Source: Rhodococcus sp. B50 (GTDB taxonomy: Bacteria > Actinomycetota > Actinomycetes > Mycobacteriales > Mycobacteriaceae). From it: a stretch of 64,000 nucleotides of DNA. Both the position numbers and the translations under genes were made by a program. Location: positions 4,653,480 through 4,717,479 of the forward strand of contig NZ_WPAG02000002.1 of assembly GCF_013602415.1 (NCBI RefSeq). The letters are read 5' to 3'. This document shows positions 34,414 through 43,014 of this stretch, piece after piece; position 1 is the stretch's first letter; every line of letters starts with the position of its first letter. Below the pieces are notes generated by a model. The model made no database searches and was not told the DNA's origin. It was given only the letters and a program-made list of their open reading frames with translations.

Positions 34414-35816
34414 ACCGACTGCGGGCGCTGCCGCTGCGCTGGACGCTGGTGGCCGCCCTCGTGCTCCTGGCCGGCATCGGTCTGCTCGCCTCCGGTGTCG
34501 CGGTCACCTCGGCCCTGCAGAACTCTCTGCTGTCGCGCGTCGACCGCGACCTCGAAGAGGCTGCACGCACCTGGGCACGACCCGATCGACCCCCACCGGC
34601 GCCCCCGCTGGATGCCCCCAGCTCGCGGCGACCACCGAGTCCCTTCTACGTGCAGGCCGTCGACGCCGACGGACAGGTGCTGTTCGTCGTGAACGACGAG
34701 TCGACCGCACCCGACGTGCCCGAGGGACCCACCGGCAGGCCTGTCACCGTCGGATCCGCCGGTGACGACGGCCCGCACTGGCGGGTGATGAGCACCGAGA
34801 GCATCTCCGGTGTCGTCACCACCGTAGGGATGAGTCTCGAGGAGACGGAGGCGACGGTCGATCGGCTCGTGGTCCTGCAGGCTGGGATCGGTACCGCGGT
34901 GCTCGTCGCACTGGCAGTGGCCGGTGGCATCGTGGTGCGGATGAGCCTGCGTCCGCTGGACGAGGTGGAGCGCACCGCCGCGGCGATCGCCGAAGGGGAC
35001 CTGAGCGAGCGTGTGCCGGAACGTGATCCGCGTACCGAGATCGGCCGGCTATCGGTGACCTTCAACAGGATGCTCGGCAAGATCCAGTCGGCCTTCGCAG
35101 CCACCGCAGCGTCGGAGGAGTCGGCGCGGCGCTCGGAGGAGAAGATGCGCCGATTCGTCGCCGACGCCGGCCACGAACTGCGCACCCCGCTCACCACCAT
35201 CCGTGGCTTTGCCGAGTTGTACCGGCAGGGCGCGAGCACCGACACGGGCATGCTCCTGGAACGCATCGAAAGTGAGGCCCGGCGCATGGGTCTGCTCGTC
35301 GAGGACCTGCTCATGCTCGCCCGCCTCGACGAACAACGCCCCCTCGATCGGTCCCCGGTCGATCTCCTCGCGGTGGCAGCCGACGGTGTGCACGGCGCGC
35401 GGGCCGTCGCACCCGATCGTCACGTCGAGCTCGAGATCATCGATGGCCCCGGTACTCCCGAGGTTCTCGGTGACGACGCACGTCTACGTCAAGTGTTGAG
35501 CAATCTCGTCAGCAACGCACTGACCCACACCCCGCCCGAGGCCGAGGTCACGGTGCGGGTGGGGACAACGGAGTCCGACGCGATCCTCGAAGTGGTCGAC
35601 ACAGGCCTCGGTCTCGACCACGAGGACCGCGAGCGCGTCTTCGAACGCTTCTATCGCGCCGACGCCTCACGCACCCGTGCCTCGGGTGGCAGCGGGCTGG
35701 GGTTGTCGATCGTCGCTGCGCTGGTCGCGGCGCACGGCGGCAAGGTGGAGGTGGAGTCGGAGAAGGGTGTCGGCTCGACCTTCCGTGTCCGCATCCCGCG
35801 GCTGACCCGGGGTTGA
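34410..35816 (+). CDS. sensor histidine kinase
   Basis: The 468-residue membrane kinase has two transmembrane helices (residues 13-36 and 152-174) enclosing a Pro-rich periplasmic sensor region, a HAMP linker (PLDEVERTAAAIAEGDLSERV), the dimerisation domain with the phosphorylated His in DAGHELRTPLTTIRGF, and an ATPase domain with SNLVSNALTHTP, VVDTGLGLDHED and GGSGLGLSIV. It is coupled to the upstream response regulator by an ATGA overlap. The divergent polyphosphate polymerase-DUF4956-CotH operon is its likely target through the palindrome at 33594-33670. Confidence 0.93.
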   Translation: MNRLRALPLRWTLVAALVLLAGIGLLASGVAVTSALQNSLLSRVDRDLEEAARTWARPDRPPPAPPLDAPSSRRPPSPFYVQAVDADGQVLFVVNDESTAPDVPEGPTGRPVTVGSAGDDGPHWRVMSTESISGVVTTVGMSLEETEATVDRLVVLQAGIGTAVLVALAVAGGIVVRMSLRPLDEVERTAAAIAEGDLSERVPERDPRTEIGRLSVTFNRMLGKIQSAFAATAASEESARRSEEKMRRFVADAGHELRTPLTTIRGFAELYRQGASTDTGMLLERIESEARRMGLLVEDLLMLARLDEQRPLDRSPVDLLAVAADGVHGARAVAPDRHVELEIIDGPGTPEVLGDDARLRQVLSNLVSNALTHTPPEAEVTVRVGTTESDAILEVVDTGLGLDHEDRERVFERFYRADASRTRASGGSGLGLSIVAALVAAHGGKVEVESEKGVGSTFRVRIPRLTRG

Positions 35817-35817
35817 C

Positions 35818-35874
35818 GCGCTGAAACGAGGTTCGCCCCTGCAACACGCGGGGCGAACCCCGGTTCACCGCGCG
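35818..35874. repeat. dispersed palindromic element, copy 1 (also terminator)
   Basis: A 57-bp hairpin-forming element with core stem GGTTCGCCCC/GGGGCGAACC and loop region CTGCAACACGC. Nearly the same sequence recurs at 44015-44072, and a degenerate version at 49365-49422. Here it directly follows the histidine kinase stop and can terminate transcription. Confidence 0.75.
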
Positions 35875-35979
35875 AGACGATCGGTGGAACGCCGATTGTC
35901 CCGCTGGGCTGAAAAGCTGTGTCGCCGGACACATCGCGGTTCCTAGTCTCGGCTCATCCGAGGAAGGGAACCGGCAACA

Positions 35980-36258
35980 ATGCAGTCGCTCGCCTGTCAC
36001 ACCTGTGACGCCCGCGTGCTCGTCGCGAAGTACAGCCCCGCTCATACCAGCATCCAGTGGTCCGACGAGGCCCGGCAGTCGTGCCGCGAGATCGCGGCCG
36101 CCGCTGCCGTCGACAACGGCTCCTATGTGATGCGCTGCGAGGCCCTCGACCGCACGGTGGACGAGGCTGTCTCCGACGGGCTGATCCGGCCCAGCCGTCG
36201 AGTCGATCCGGCAATCGCGCCTCTCGCTTCCACGGAGGCTGTCACCTCAGCCCGGTGA
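35980..36258 (+). CDS. small CxxC hypothetical protein upstream of kshA
   Basis: The 92-residue product begins SLACHTCDARVLVAKYSPAH, with a CHTC motif, then IQWSDEARQSCREIA and YVMRCEALDRTVDEAV. It has no membrane segment. It ends 49 bases before kshA on the same strand, so co-transcription is likely. I do not recognise a characterised family; a role as an accessory or electron-transfer-linked protein of the steroid oxygenase is only a guess from position and cysteines. Confidence 0.7.
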   Translation: MQSLACHTCDARVLVAKYSPAHTSIQWSDEARQSCREIAAAAAVDNGSYVMRCEALDRTVDEAVSDGLIRPSRRVDPAIAPLASTEAVTSAR

Positions 36259-36307
36259 CTGCCGTTCTCTTTCGCCCCCTCTTCAGCCCAGCCTCTATGG
36301 AGAAACC

Positions 36308-37444
36308 ATGACCGTCCCCCAGGAGCGGATCGAGATCCGCAACATCGATCCCGGTACCAACCCCACCCGCTTCGCGCGCGGATGGCACTGCATCGGCCTC
36401 GCGAAGGATTTCCGTGACGGAAAGCCGCATCAGGTCAAGGTGTTCGGCACCGACCTCGTGGTCTTCGCCGACACGGCGGGAAAGCTGCACGTGCTCGACG
36501 CGTTCTGCCGGCACATGGGCGGCAACCTCGCGCGCGGCGAGATCAAGGGCGACACCATCGCGTGCCCGTTCCACGACTGGCGCTGGAACGGCCAGGGCCG
36601 TTGCGAAGCGGTGCCGTATGCGCGCCGCACGCCGAAGCTCGGTCGCACCAAGGCGTGGACGACGATGGAGCGCAACGGCGTTCTCTTCGTCTGGCACTGC
36701 CCGCAGGGTAGTGAGCCCACCCCGGAACTCGCGATCCCCGAGATCGAGGGCTACGAGGACGGTCAGTGGAGCGACTGGACGTGGACGACCATCCACGTCG
36801 AGGGGTCGCACTGCCGCGAGATCGTCGACAACGTGGTCGACATGGCGCACTTCTTCTACGTGCACTTCCAGATGCCCGAGTACTTCAAGAACGTCTTCGA
36901 CGGGCACATCGCCGGTCAGCACATGCGCTCCTACGGACGCGATGACATCAAGACCGGCGTGCAGATGGATCTTCCCGAGGCGCAAACGATCTCGGATGCC
37001 TTCTACTACGGTCCGTCCTTCATGCTGGACACGATCTACACGGTGGCCGAGGGCACGACCATCGAGTCGAAGTTGATCAACTGCCACTACCCGGTGACGA
37101 ACAATTCGTTCGTGCTGCAGTTCGGCACGATCGTCAAGAAGGTCGAAGGCATGTCGGAGGAGCAGGCCGCCGAGATGGCAACGATGTTCACCGACGGTCT
37201 CGAGGAGCAGTTCGCGCAGGACATCGAGATCTGGAAACACAAGTCCCGCATCGAGAATCCGCTCCTCACCGAGGAGGACGGCCCGGTCTACCAGTTGCGC
37301 CGCTGGTACAGCCAGTTCTACGTCGACCTCGAGGACGTCACGCCGGACATGACGCAGCGTTTCGAGTTCGAGGTCGATACCTCCCGTGCGCTCGAATCGT
37401 GGCACAAGGAGGTCGAGGAGAACCTCGCCGGTTCGGCGGAGTGA
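36308..37444 (+). CDS. kshA: 3-ketosteroid 9-alpha-hydroxylase, oxygenase component
   Basis: This 378-residue Rieske non-heme iron oxygenase hydroxylates C9 of 3-ketosteroids such as androstadienedione, leading to opening of ring B. The Rieske [2Fe-2S] ligands are C67, H69, C86 and H89 in FCRHMGGNLARG and ACPFHDW. The mononuclear iron site includes H181 and H186 in VVDMAHFFYVHF. Length and sequence closely follow actinobacterial KshA. GGAG lies 6 bases before the ATG. The reductase partner KshB is not in this window. A bidirectional terminator follows, and the TetR gene converges on it. Confidence 0.95.
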   Translation: MTVPQERIEIRNIDPGTNPTRFARGWHCIGLAKDFRDGKPHQVKVFGTDLVVFADTAGKLHVLDAFCRHMGGNLARGEIKGDTIACPFHDWRWNGQGRCEAVPYARRTPKLGRTKAWTTMERNGVLFVWHCPQGSEPTPELAIPEIEGYEDGQWSDWTWTTIHVEGSHCREIVDNVVDMAHFFYVHFQMPEYFKNVFDGHIAGQHMRSYGRDDIKTGVQMDLPEAQTISDAFYYGPSFMLDTIYTVAEGTTIESKLINCHYPVTNNSFVLQFGTIVKKVEGMSEEQAAEMATMFTDGLEEQFAQDIEIWKHKSRIENPLLTEEDGPVYQLRRWYSQFYVDLEDVTPDMTQRFEFEVDTSRALESWHKEVEENLAGSAE

Positions 37445-37450
37445 CACGAT

Positions 37451-37482
37451 GATCCGTCCCGCCTCACGGGGCGGGACGGATC
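37451..37482. terminator. bidirectional hairpin terminator
   Basis: A 13-bp perfect stem (GATCCGTCCCGCC and complement) with a 6-base loop lies between kshA and the convergent TetR gene and overlaps the latter's stop codon. Confidence 0.85.
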
Positions 37483-38071
37483 ACGCGTCGCGGCGGCGGA
37501 AGCCGTCGACGAACAACGACACGATGGTGCGGGCGAGGTCGGCGAGGGTGCGGTCCGGCCCGGGCCGGTACCAGCGGGAGGCGTGCCAGACGGCGTCGTA
37601 GATCAGTTCCCGGAACGCCTCGGGGTCGATGTCGGTGCGGAAGGCCCCTTCGGCGATGCCGTCCCGGATGGCTTCGCGCCATGCGACTTCCATGGCATCG
37701 GCCGAGGAGACCATGTCGGCCTCGACGACGCGCTCGCGCATGTATTCGCCTTCGCGTCGCCAGATGGAGGTCGCGCCGTGGTAGTCCTCGGAGGTCTCCA
37801 ACGCGATCAGAGTGAACGCCTCGAGCCGTTCGACGGGCGGAAGCGACCGCGCCAGCACCTCGCGGCACCGTGCATTGAGGTCGGTGATGTATTCGCGGAT
37901 GAGTTCGGTGACGATCGCTTCCTTGGACGGGAAGTAGTGGTAGAGCGCTCCGGAGTACACGCCGACCGCGTCGGCGATCTCTCGGATGGTGGTGGCGGTG
38001 ACGCCCTTGCGGGCGAAGATCTCTGCCGACCTGTCGAGTATCTGTCGCTTGCGCTCCTGCGGATCCACCAT
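37481..38071 (-). CDS. TetR family transcriptional regulator
   Basis: The 196-residue repressor has an N-terminal helix-turn-helix (ARKGVTATTIREIADAVGVYSGALYHYFPSKEAI; read as two blocks) and an all-helical ligand domain ending in DAVWHASRWYRPGPDRTLADL. The C-terminal WYRPGG-like segment resembles KstR2-type steroid regulators, but identity cannot be settled by eye. ATG 38071 is chosen with AGAGGA 4-6 bases upstream; an ATG 18 codons earlier lacks one. It is divergent from an SDR gene, and the gap holds a 22-bp palindrome. Confidence 0.9.
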   Translation of the reverse strand: MVDPQERKRQILDRSAEIFARKGVTATTIREIADAVGVYSGALYHYFPSKEAIVTELIREYITDLNARCREVLARSLPPVERLEAFTLIALETSEDYHGATSIWRREGEYMRERVVEADMVSSADAMEVAWREAIRDGIAEGAFRTDIDPEAFRELIYDAVWHASRWYRPGPDRTLADLARTIVSLFVDGFRRRDA

Positions 38072-38125
38072 CGTCCTCTCCCGGGGCCTGAAGAAGGCCT
38101 GTTCTCGGACCACATTGTGCCACAT

Positions 38126-38147
38126 CCATTGATCAAACGATCAATGG
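38126..38147. promoter_or_regulatory. TetR operator palindrome
   Basis: CCATTGATC-AAAC-GATCAATGG is a perfect inverted repeat with 9-bp arms between the divergent TetR and SDR genes. Its core TTGATC-N4-GATCAA recurs before both IclR genes at 39773-39788 and 40515-40530. Confidence 0.75.
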
Positions 38148-38177
38148 AGTTCAGTCTCGACGTCTTCAGGAGTATGC

Positions 38178-38966
38178 ATGGCCGTGTCCCGCATGGACCC
38201 GATCGTTCCCACAACCCCGCTCGACGGCGCCACGGCCCTCGTGACCGGAGCCGGTCAGGGCATCGGACGAGGGATCGCCCTTGCTCTCGCCTCGGCGGGT
38301 GCCTCGGTGGCCGTCGTCGGCCGCACCGCGGAGACGATAGGTGCCACCGCCGTCGAGATCGAAGCACGGGGTGGGCGTGCGGTGCCGTACGTGTGCGACG
38401 TGACCGATCCGGTGGCGGTCGATGCGACGGTCGCGGACGTGGTGCGGGAGTTCGGTGGGCTCACCATCCTGGTGAACAATGCGCAGTCACCCGCGCCCGG
38501 AACGCTGCTCGAACTCGATGAAGCCGTGTATCGCGACGGCATGGAATCCGGACCCACTGCCACTTGGCGGATGATGCGGGCGTGCCACCCCCACCTGCGT
38601 GGCGGTGGTTCGATCGTCAATCTCGGATCGGCGGCGGGTATCCGATGGAACCCGTCGGGGACAGGGGGATACGCGGCGGCGAAGGAGGCGATCCGGGTAC
38701 TCACCCGCACCGCCGCCTGTGAGTGGGCGGCAGACGGCATCCGCGTCAACAGCATTCTTCCGCTGGCCGATTCGGTTGCCATGCAGGAGTGGGCGGAACG
38801 TGAACCCGACGAAGCGACCGCATATGCCAGGTCGATTCCGCTCGGTCGGCTCGGCGACCCCGAGACCGACATCGGGCCGGCCGTGGTCTTCCTGTGCAGC
38901 GAGGCCGCCCGTTACATCACCGGCCACTCGCTTCCGGTGGACGGAGGTCAGGCGCTGGTGCGCTGA
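38178..38966 (+). CDS. SDR family oxidoreductase
   Basis: The 262-residue classical short-chain dehydrogenase has the NAD(P) motif TGAGQGIGRG, NNAQSP in place of the more usual NNAG, the catalytic Ser in IVNLGSAAG and YAAAK. It probably oxidises or reduces a hydroxyl or keto group in a catabolic intermediate. It is divergent from the TetR regulator, with a palindromic operator between, and its last 19 bases overlap the end of the convergent IclR gene. The position near kshA suggests a steroid or aromatic substrate by context only. Confidence 0.9.
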   Translation: MAVSRMDPIVPTTPLDGATALVTGAGQGIGRGIALALASAGASVAVVGRTAETIGATAVEIEARGGRAVPYVCDVTDPVAVDATVADVVREFGGLTILVNNAQSPAPGTLLELDEAVYRDGMESGPTATWRMMRACHPHLRGGGSIVNLGSAAGIRWNPSGTGGYAAAKEAIRVLTRTAACEWAADGIRVNSILPLADSVAMQEWAEREPDEATAYARSIPLGRLGDPETDIGPAVVFLCSEAARYITGHSLPVDGGQALVR

Positions 38967-39730
38967 GGCGCCTGCCCATGGCGGTGCTGCGCGTCGTATT
39001 GCGACAGGGCGCGCCACACCGTCCGGGCCGCAAGGCGAACCGGGGTGGCCAGGCCGACGGTGTCGATGCTGCCCACCGGGCCCGTCACGGACAGTGCCCC
39101 TACGCACGTCCGTCCGTTTCCGACAGGGGCCGCGACGCATGCGACACCCGATACCGATTCCTCGCGCTCGTATGCGATGTGACGCTCGCGTATGCGTGCG
39201 ATTTCCGTTCGGGGCAAAAGATTCTCGATGCGGGCGGCGCCACTGCCGGGCGTGCATCCGGAAAGTGGACGCGCGGTATCGAACCGGGAGTGTGCGAGAA
39301 GGGCCTTGCCGAGCGCGGTGCGGTGGGCCGGCTGCCGTCCCCCGATGCGCGAGGGCAGGTCGATGTCGCTACGGCCGACCTTGTCGACGTAGCGGATGCT
39401 GCTGCCGTCGAGCACGGCCAGATGGACGACGAGGCCGGTCGCCGAATGCAGGTCGTGCAGGACGGGGTTGGCCACTCGGTGCAAGCGGTCGTGGTTCCGT
39501 GCCAGTGCTCCCCATTCGAGGGGAGTGCGTCCCAGGCCGTAGGCCTTGCCTCGTTTGCTCACCCACCCGTGCTCGGCGAGTTGGGTGAGCAAACGGTGGG
39601 TGGACGAACGCGGCAGGCCTGTCCGCGACGACAGTTCGGACAGGGTGAGGCGATCGCCGGCGTGGAACTCGTCCAGAAGTCCGGCCACGCGGGCGATGAC
39701 GGCGTCCGGAAAGTCGTCGGTGCGTGTCAC
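38948..39730 (-). CDS. IclR family transcriptional regulator (1)
   Basis: The 260-residue regulator has a winged helix (LTLSELSSRTGLPRSSTHRLLTQLAEHGWV) read in two blocks and a GAF-like effector domain (LVVHLAVLDGSSIRYVDKVG, HRTALGKALLAH, GVACVAAPVGNG). GTG 39730 has GGAGG 7 bases upstream. It overlaps the SDR gene tail-to-tail. A perfect 13-bp-arm palindrome lies 37 bases upstream and probably serves autoregulation. It is paired with a second, related IclR gene just upstream on the same strand. Confidence 0.92.
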   Translation of the reverse strand: MTRTDDFPDAVIARVAGLLDEFHAGDRLTLSELSSRTGLPRSSTHRLLTQLAEHGWVSKRGKAYGLGRTPLEWGALARNHDRLHRVANPVLHDLHSATGLVVHLAVLDGSSIRYVDKVGRSDIDLPSRIGGRQPAHRTALGKALLAHSRFDTARPLSGCTPGSGAARIENLLPRTEIARIRERHIAYEREESVSGVACVAAPVGNGRTCVGALSVTGPVGSIDTVGLATPVRLAARTVWRALSQYDAQHRHGQAPQRTSA

Positions 39731-39766
39731 GAAAATCCTCCATCAACGGGGCGGGCAGGGGCGGCA

Positions 39767-39794
39767 CATTGATTGATCGGTCGATCAATCAATG
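39767..39794. promoter_or_regulatory. IclR 1 operator palindrome
   Basis: CATTGATTGATCG-GT-CGATCAATCAATG is a perfect 28-bp inverted repeat upstream of IclR 1, with core TTGATC-GGTC-GATCAA shared with the TetR and IclR 2 promoters. Confidence 0.75.
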
Positions 39795-39819
39795 GTTGCG
39801 ACGGTAACAGGATCGGGGC

Positions 39820-40485
39820 TTACGTGGCCAGCGTCACTTGGAGATGGTCGGCCGCGCGACGTACCCGGCGAGCCGCGTCCTCGGGGATCGCCTCGGCCGG
39901 CCCGGCCAACGACAGTGCCGCGATTTCGCCGTCTCCGGCAGCGAACGCCGCAACCACGTGACGGAAGCACGTGCCTCCGTACGCGACACCGTCGACCATC
40001 GAACACCCGCTACCGGCCAGGAGTGCGGGGTGCGTTCCGTCGCGCCGGGCCAGGAGCGCGAGGCCTGCGACGGTTTCTTCGGCCGGCCTGCGTTGACCCG
40101 CCCACGAGCTGTCGGCCACCCGGATCCCACTGACTTTCTCCAGGTAGACGAGCTGATCTCCGTCGAGAACCGTCAGGTGGACGACCAGTCCGGTATCGCG
40201 GTGCAGGTCGTACATCGCCGGCAAGGCTGCGCTGTGGATTCGGTCGTGGGCCTGTGCGAGGGCGCCGAGTTCGACGATCTTCGGGCCCAGGTGGTAGGTG
40301 GTGCCGCTACGGCGCATCCAGCCGACCCCCACCAACTGCAGCAGCATCCGGTGGGCGGACGACCGGGGAAATCCCGTCCGGCGGCAGAGTTCGGTGAGGG
40401 TCAGACCGTCGGTGTCGCGGAACGGTTCGAGCAACAGGCTGACGCGTCCCATGACGGACGAGGGGGTGTCGAGGACTTCGGACAT
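39820..40485 (-). CDS. IclR family transcriptional regulator (2)
   Basis: The 221-residue protein has the IclR winged helix (LTLTELCRRTGFPRSSAHRM) and effector domain (LVVHLTVLDGDQLVYLEKVSG, GGTCFRHVVAAFAAGDGEI), but is somewhat shorter than IclR 1 in the effector half. ATG 40485 has GGAG 7 bases upstream. It lies downstream of the VOC/HsaA-like operon on the same strand and behind its terminator, with its own palindromic operator, so it is the best candidate to control that operon. Confidence 0.92.
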   Translation of the reverse strand: MSEVLDTPSSVMGRVSLLLEPFRDTDGLTLTELCRRTGFPRSSAHRMLLQLVGVGWMRRSGTTYHLGPKIVELGALAQAHDRIHSAALPAMYDLHRDTGLVVHLTVLDGDQLVYLEKVSGIRVADSSWAGQRRPAEETVAGLALLARRDGTHPALLAGSGCSMVDGVAYGGTCFRHVVAAFAAGDGEIAALSLAGPAEAIPEDAARRVRRAADHLQVTLAT

Positions 40486-40513
40486 CGTGTTCTCCGAGGG
40501 CTGGCGTGCGGTG

Positions 40514-40531
40514 ATTGATCGACCGATCAAT
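40514..40531. promoter_or_regulatory. IclR 2 operator palindrome
   Basis: ATTGATCG-AC-CGATCAAT is a perfect inverted repeat 29 bases upstream of IclR 2 and shares its core with two other promoters in this region. Confidence 0.7.
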
Positions 40532-40596
40532 GATGCCTACGACTGTAGCGCCGGATTCGCCGAACGAAAAGAACGAATTTCATAAGAGAACGAAAA

Positions 40597-40624
40597 GTGC
40601 CCCGCGACCTGCGTCGCGGGGCAC
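40597..40624 (-). terminator. hairpin terminator of VOC operon
   Basis: A perfect 12-bp stem (GTGCCCCGCGAC and complement) with a CTGC tetraloop, followed on the minus strand by TTTTCG, ends the dioxygenase operon. Confidence 0.85.
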
Positions 40625-40652
40625 TCTTCGGATCGAGGTGAAACGCCTCGGA

Positions 40653-41564
40653 TCAGGCAGACGGCGGGATGAATGCCTTCAGTGGCTCGGAGCCCGTCTG
40701 GTCGTGACCCCAGTACGCGTCGGCGGTGATCTCCTCGGAGGTGTAGTGGCGCTCGTCGACGAGCATGCCCTCCGTGCCGAACTCGAGATCCCAGCCGCCG
40801 GGTGCACGGACGTAGAACGAGATCATCTTGTCGTTGGTGTGCCGGCCCAGAGTCGACGAGATCGAGAAGTCGAGCTTGTTCACGCGATCGAGTGCCTGGC
40901 CGACCGCGTCGAGGGTGTCGACCTCGGTCATCAGGTGCACCAGTCCGGGCTCCTCGTTCGGCGGAGCCGGGCACAGTGCGAGGCTGTGGTGACGCTCGTT
41001 GATACCCAGGAAGCGGACTCGCACCAGACCGTCCTCGTCGAGACGGATCGATCCGCGCGGCAGGAAACCGAGGACCTGCGTGTAGAACTCGTACGTCTCG
41101 GCGAAGTTCGCCGTCGGCAGCACCACGTGGCCGAGGCCCAGACCGCCGGTCACCCAGTGCCCACCGAACCGCGTCACGACCGGGCTGTGGTCGAGCACCG
41201 GACCGAAGAACACCTCGAGGCGGGTTCCGGCCGGATCCTCGAACGCGATGGCACCTTCCGCGTCGATGTACGTCGCTTCCTTGTGGGAGAGCACCTCGAC
41301 GGTGCGTCCCGACTTCTCGACCGCCTCGCGCACCCGCTGGAGTGCGAACTCGTCACGCACCTCCCAGCCCACGGCCAGCGCCTTGTCGGACTCGCCGGGC
41401 AGCACTTGGATGCGCGAGCGGCGCTCGTCGACGCGGGCGTAGAAGCCGTCGGCCTCCGGGCCCGAACCCTCGGCCATGCCGAGTCCGTCGAGGAGGAGGG
41501 CGCGCCAGCGCGGCACGTCCTGCGTCTGGATGCGGAGGTAGCCGAGACCTCTCAGTTCAGTCAT
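40653..41564 (-). CDS. extradiol ring-cleavage dioxygenase (VOC, BphC/HsaC type)
   Basis: The 303-residue two-domain vicinal-oxygen-chelate protein is of the type that cleaves catechols next to the hydroxyl groups with Fe(II). The C-terminal domain carries the expected ligands: His in GLGHVVLP (near residue 145), His in HHSLALCP and Glu in WDLEFGTEG, with GRHTNDKM between. It is related to HsaC and BphC but clearly distinct from HsaC of the cholesterol pathway. It is the second gene of an operon whose first gene is an HsaA-like hydroxylase, 28 bases upstream, so hydroxylation to a catechol followed by meta-cleavage is the likely logic. Confidence 0.9.
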   Translation of the reverse strand: MTELRGLGYLRIQTQDVPRWRALLLDGLGMAEGSGPEADGFYARVDERRSRIQVLPGESDKALAVGWEVRDEFALQRVREAVEKSGRTVEVLSHKEATYIDAEGAIAFEDPAGTRLEVFFGPVLDHSPVVTRFGGHWVTGGLGLGHVVLPTANFAETYEFYTQVLGFLPRGSIRLDEDGLVRVRFLGINERHHSLALCPAPPNEEPGLVHLMTEVDTLDAVGQALDRVNKLDFSISSTLGRHTNDKMISFYVRAPGGWDLEFGTEGMLVDERHYTSEEITADAYWGHDQTGSEPLKAFIPPSA

Positions 41565-41592
41565 GTTGTCGTCCTCGAAAGTGAAGGGGAGA

Positions 41593-42765
41593 TCAGATCA
41601 TTGCGCGGTAGGGACCCTGCGGGTCGCCACCGAGCTGAGTGAGGGCCGCGGAATGGTAGATCATGCCGGGCACGTGGATGGCGTGGGTCAGGCCGACGTG
41701 AGCGTCGCGCCAGAACCGCTGCATCGGGGTCTTCAGATGCACTGCGGCACCGCCGGCGCGTGCGAAGACCTCGTCCATCGCCCGCACGGCACGCCAAGCG
41801 GCCGAGATCTGGGTGCGCCGGCCGATGGCGCGCTCCTCGAAGCTGATCTCCTCACCTCGGTCCGTCTTGTCCCAGAACCGGTCGACGGTCTCGAGCAATG
41901 CGAGTCGCGACGCGGAGATCTCCGATGCAGCCTCGCTGATCGCGAACAGGATGTACGGGTCCTCCTTGATCGGGACGCCGGTGACCTGGACGCGTTCCTT
42001 CTGCGCCGCGATGTAGCAAGCCAGTGCACCCTCGGTCATTCCGATCAGCGACGAGGTGATGCCCAGCGGGAAGATGTACGAGAAGGGGAACTTGTACAGC
42101 GTCTCGTCGCGACCCGCGTGCCGCCAGCCGTTGCCGCTGAGGACGATGTCGGCGTCGATGGTGCGGTGCTCCGGGATGAAGGCGTCCTTGATGATCAGGT
42201 CCTTCGAGCCCGTGCCGCGCAGGCCGATGACGTTCCAGCTGTCCTGGTCGATCTCGTAGTCGGAGCGGGGAAGCACGACGTGCAGCACCTGGCCGGTGCG
42301 GTTGCCGTCCTTGTCACCCACAGCAGCGCCGATCATGACCCAGCCGCAGTGGTCCGTGCCCGACGAGAACGACCAGCGGCCGTTGAGAATGTACCCGCCC
42401 TCGACGGGCACCGCGACACCCATCGGTGCGTACGGCGATGCCATCCACATGTCGTTGTCCTCGCCCCAGATCTCCTCCTGGGCCTTGGGGTCGAAGAAGG
42501 CGAGCTCCCACGGATGGACGCCGACGATGCCGGCGACCCAGCCCGTCGCGCCGTCGAGGGCGCCGAGTGCCATGACGGTCTCGGCCGCCTCACGCGGGTG
42601 GCCTTCGGAACCGCCGAACTCCTTCGGCTGGAAGGTGCGGATGATGCCGGAGTCGCGCAGACGCTTCGCGGTGGTATCGGTGAGGCGCATGATCTTGTCG
42701 CCTTCGATGCCCTCGGCGCGGATCTCCTCCGCGTGCTGCATGATCCTGTCCAATACCTGACCCAT
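41593..42765 (-). CDS. HsaA-like flavin-dependent monooxygenase (acyl-CoA dehydrogenase fold)
   Basis: The 390-residue protein is a class D flavin monooxygenase on the acyl-CoA dehydrogenase scaffold, like HsaA, which hydroxylates a phenol ortho to its OH with reduced flavin from a partner reductase. Signature segments are GATGWVAGIVGVHPWELAFFD, SGTDHCGWVMIG, GLRGTGSKDLIIKDAF and the C-terminal MQRFWRDAHVGLTHA. No HsaB-type flavin reductase is present in the window. It is the first gene of the operon with the extradiol dioxygenase and is divergent from two SnoaL-like genes. Confidence 0.9.
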   Translation of the reverse strand: MGQVLDRIMQHAEEIRAEGIEGDKIMRLTDTTAKRLRDSGIIRTFQPKEFGGSEGHPREAAETVMALGALDGATGWVAGIVGVHPWELAFFDPKAQEEIWGEDNDMWMASPYAPMGVAVPVEGGYILNGRWSFSSGTDHCGWVMIGAAVGDKDGNRTGQVLHVVLPRSDYEIDQDSWNVIGLRGTGSKDLIIKDAFIPEHRTIDADIVLSGNGWRHAGRDETLYKFPFSYIFPLGITSSLIGMTEGALACYIAAQKERVQVTGVPIKEDPYILFAISEAASEISASRLALLETVDRFWDKTDRGEEISFEERAIGRRTQISAAWRAVRAMDEVFARAGGAAVHLKTPMQRFWRDAHVGLTHAIHVPGMIYHSAALTQLGGDPQGPYRAMI

Positions 42766-43014
42766 GACGGTGACTCTTCCTGGGAATCGGCTGTTGACGA
42801 GCCGGGACTACGTGGAGGGGGTGTGCTCCGCCGACCGGAGCGACCTGCGCGGTGTGCAGGTGTGGTACGTCGAACAGTCCCAGCTGTGATGTGAGCGCGC
42901 ACCGATGTTTCCGTTCAACGGGACGGCCGGGGCGGGGGGCACGGACCCTCGGTACAAAGAGACGGACAGCACAGTGATGCCCTCACCGTGACCGCTCGTC
43001 CCGGAAGGATCGAC

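Noticed and set aside
37481-38071. Naming the TetR gene KstR or KstR2
   Set aside because: Only the C-terminal segment is reminiscent; the operator sequence and gene context do not match what I know of the KstR regulons well enough.
40653-41564. Naming the VOC protein HsaC
   Set aside because: Ligand residues agree, but many segments differ from HsaC and the neighbouring hsaD and hsaB genes are missing.
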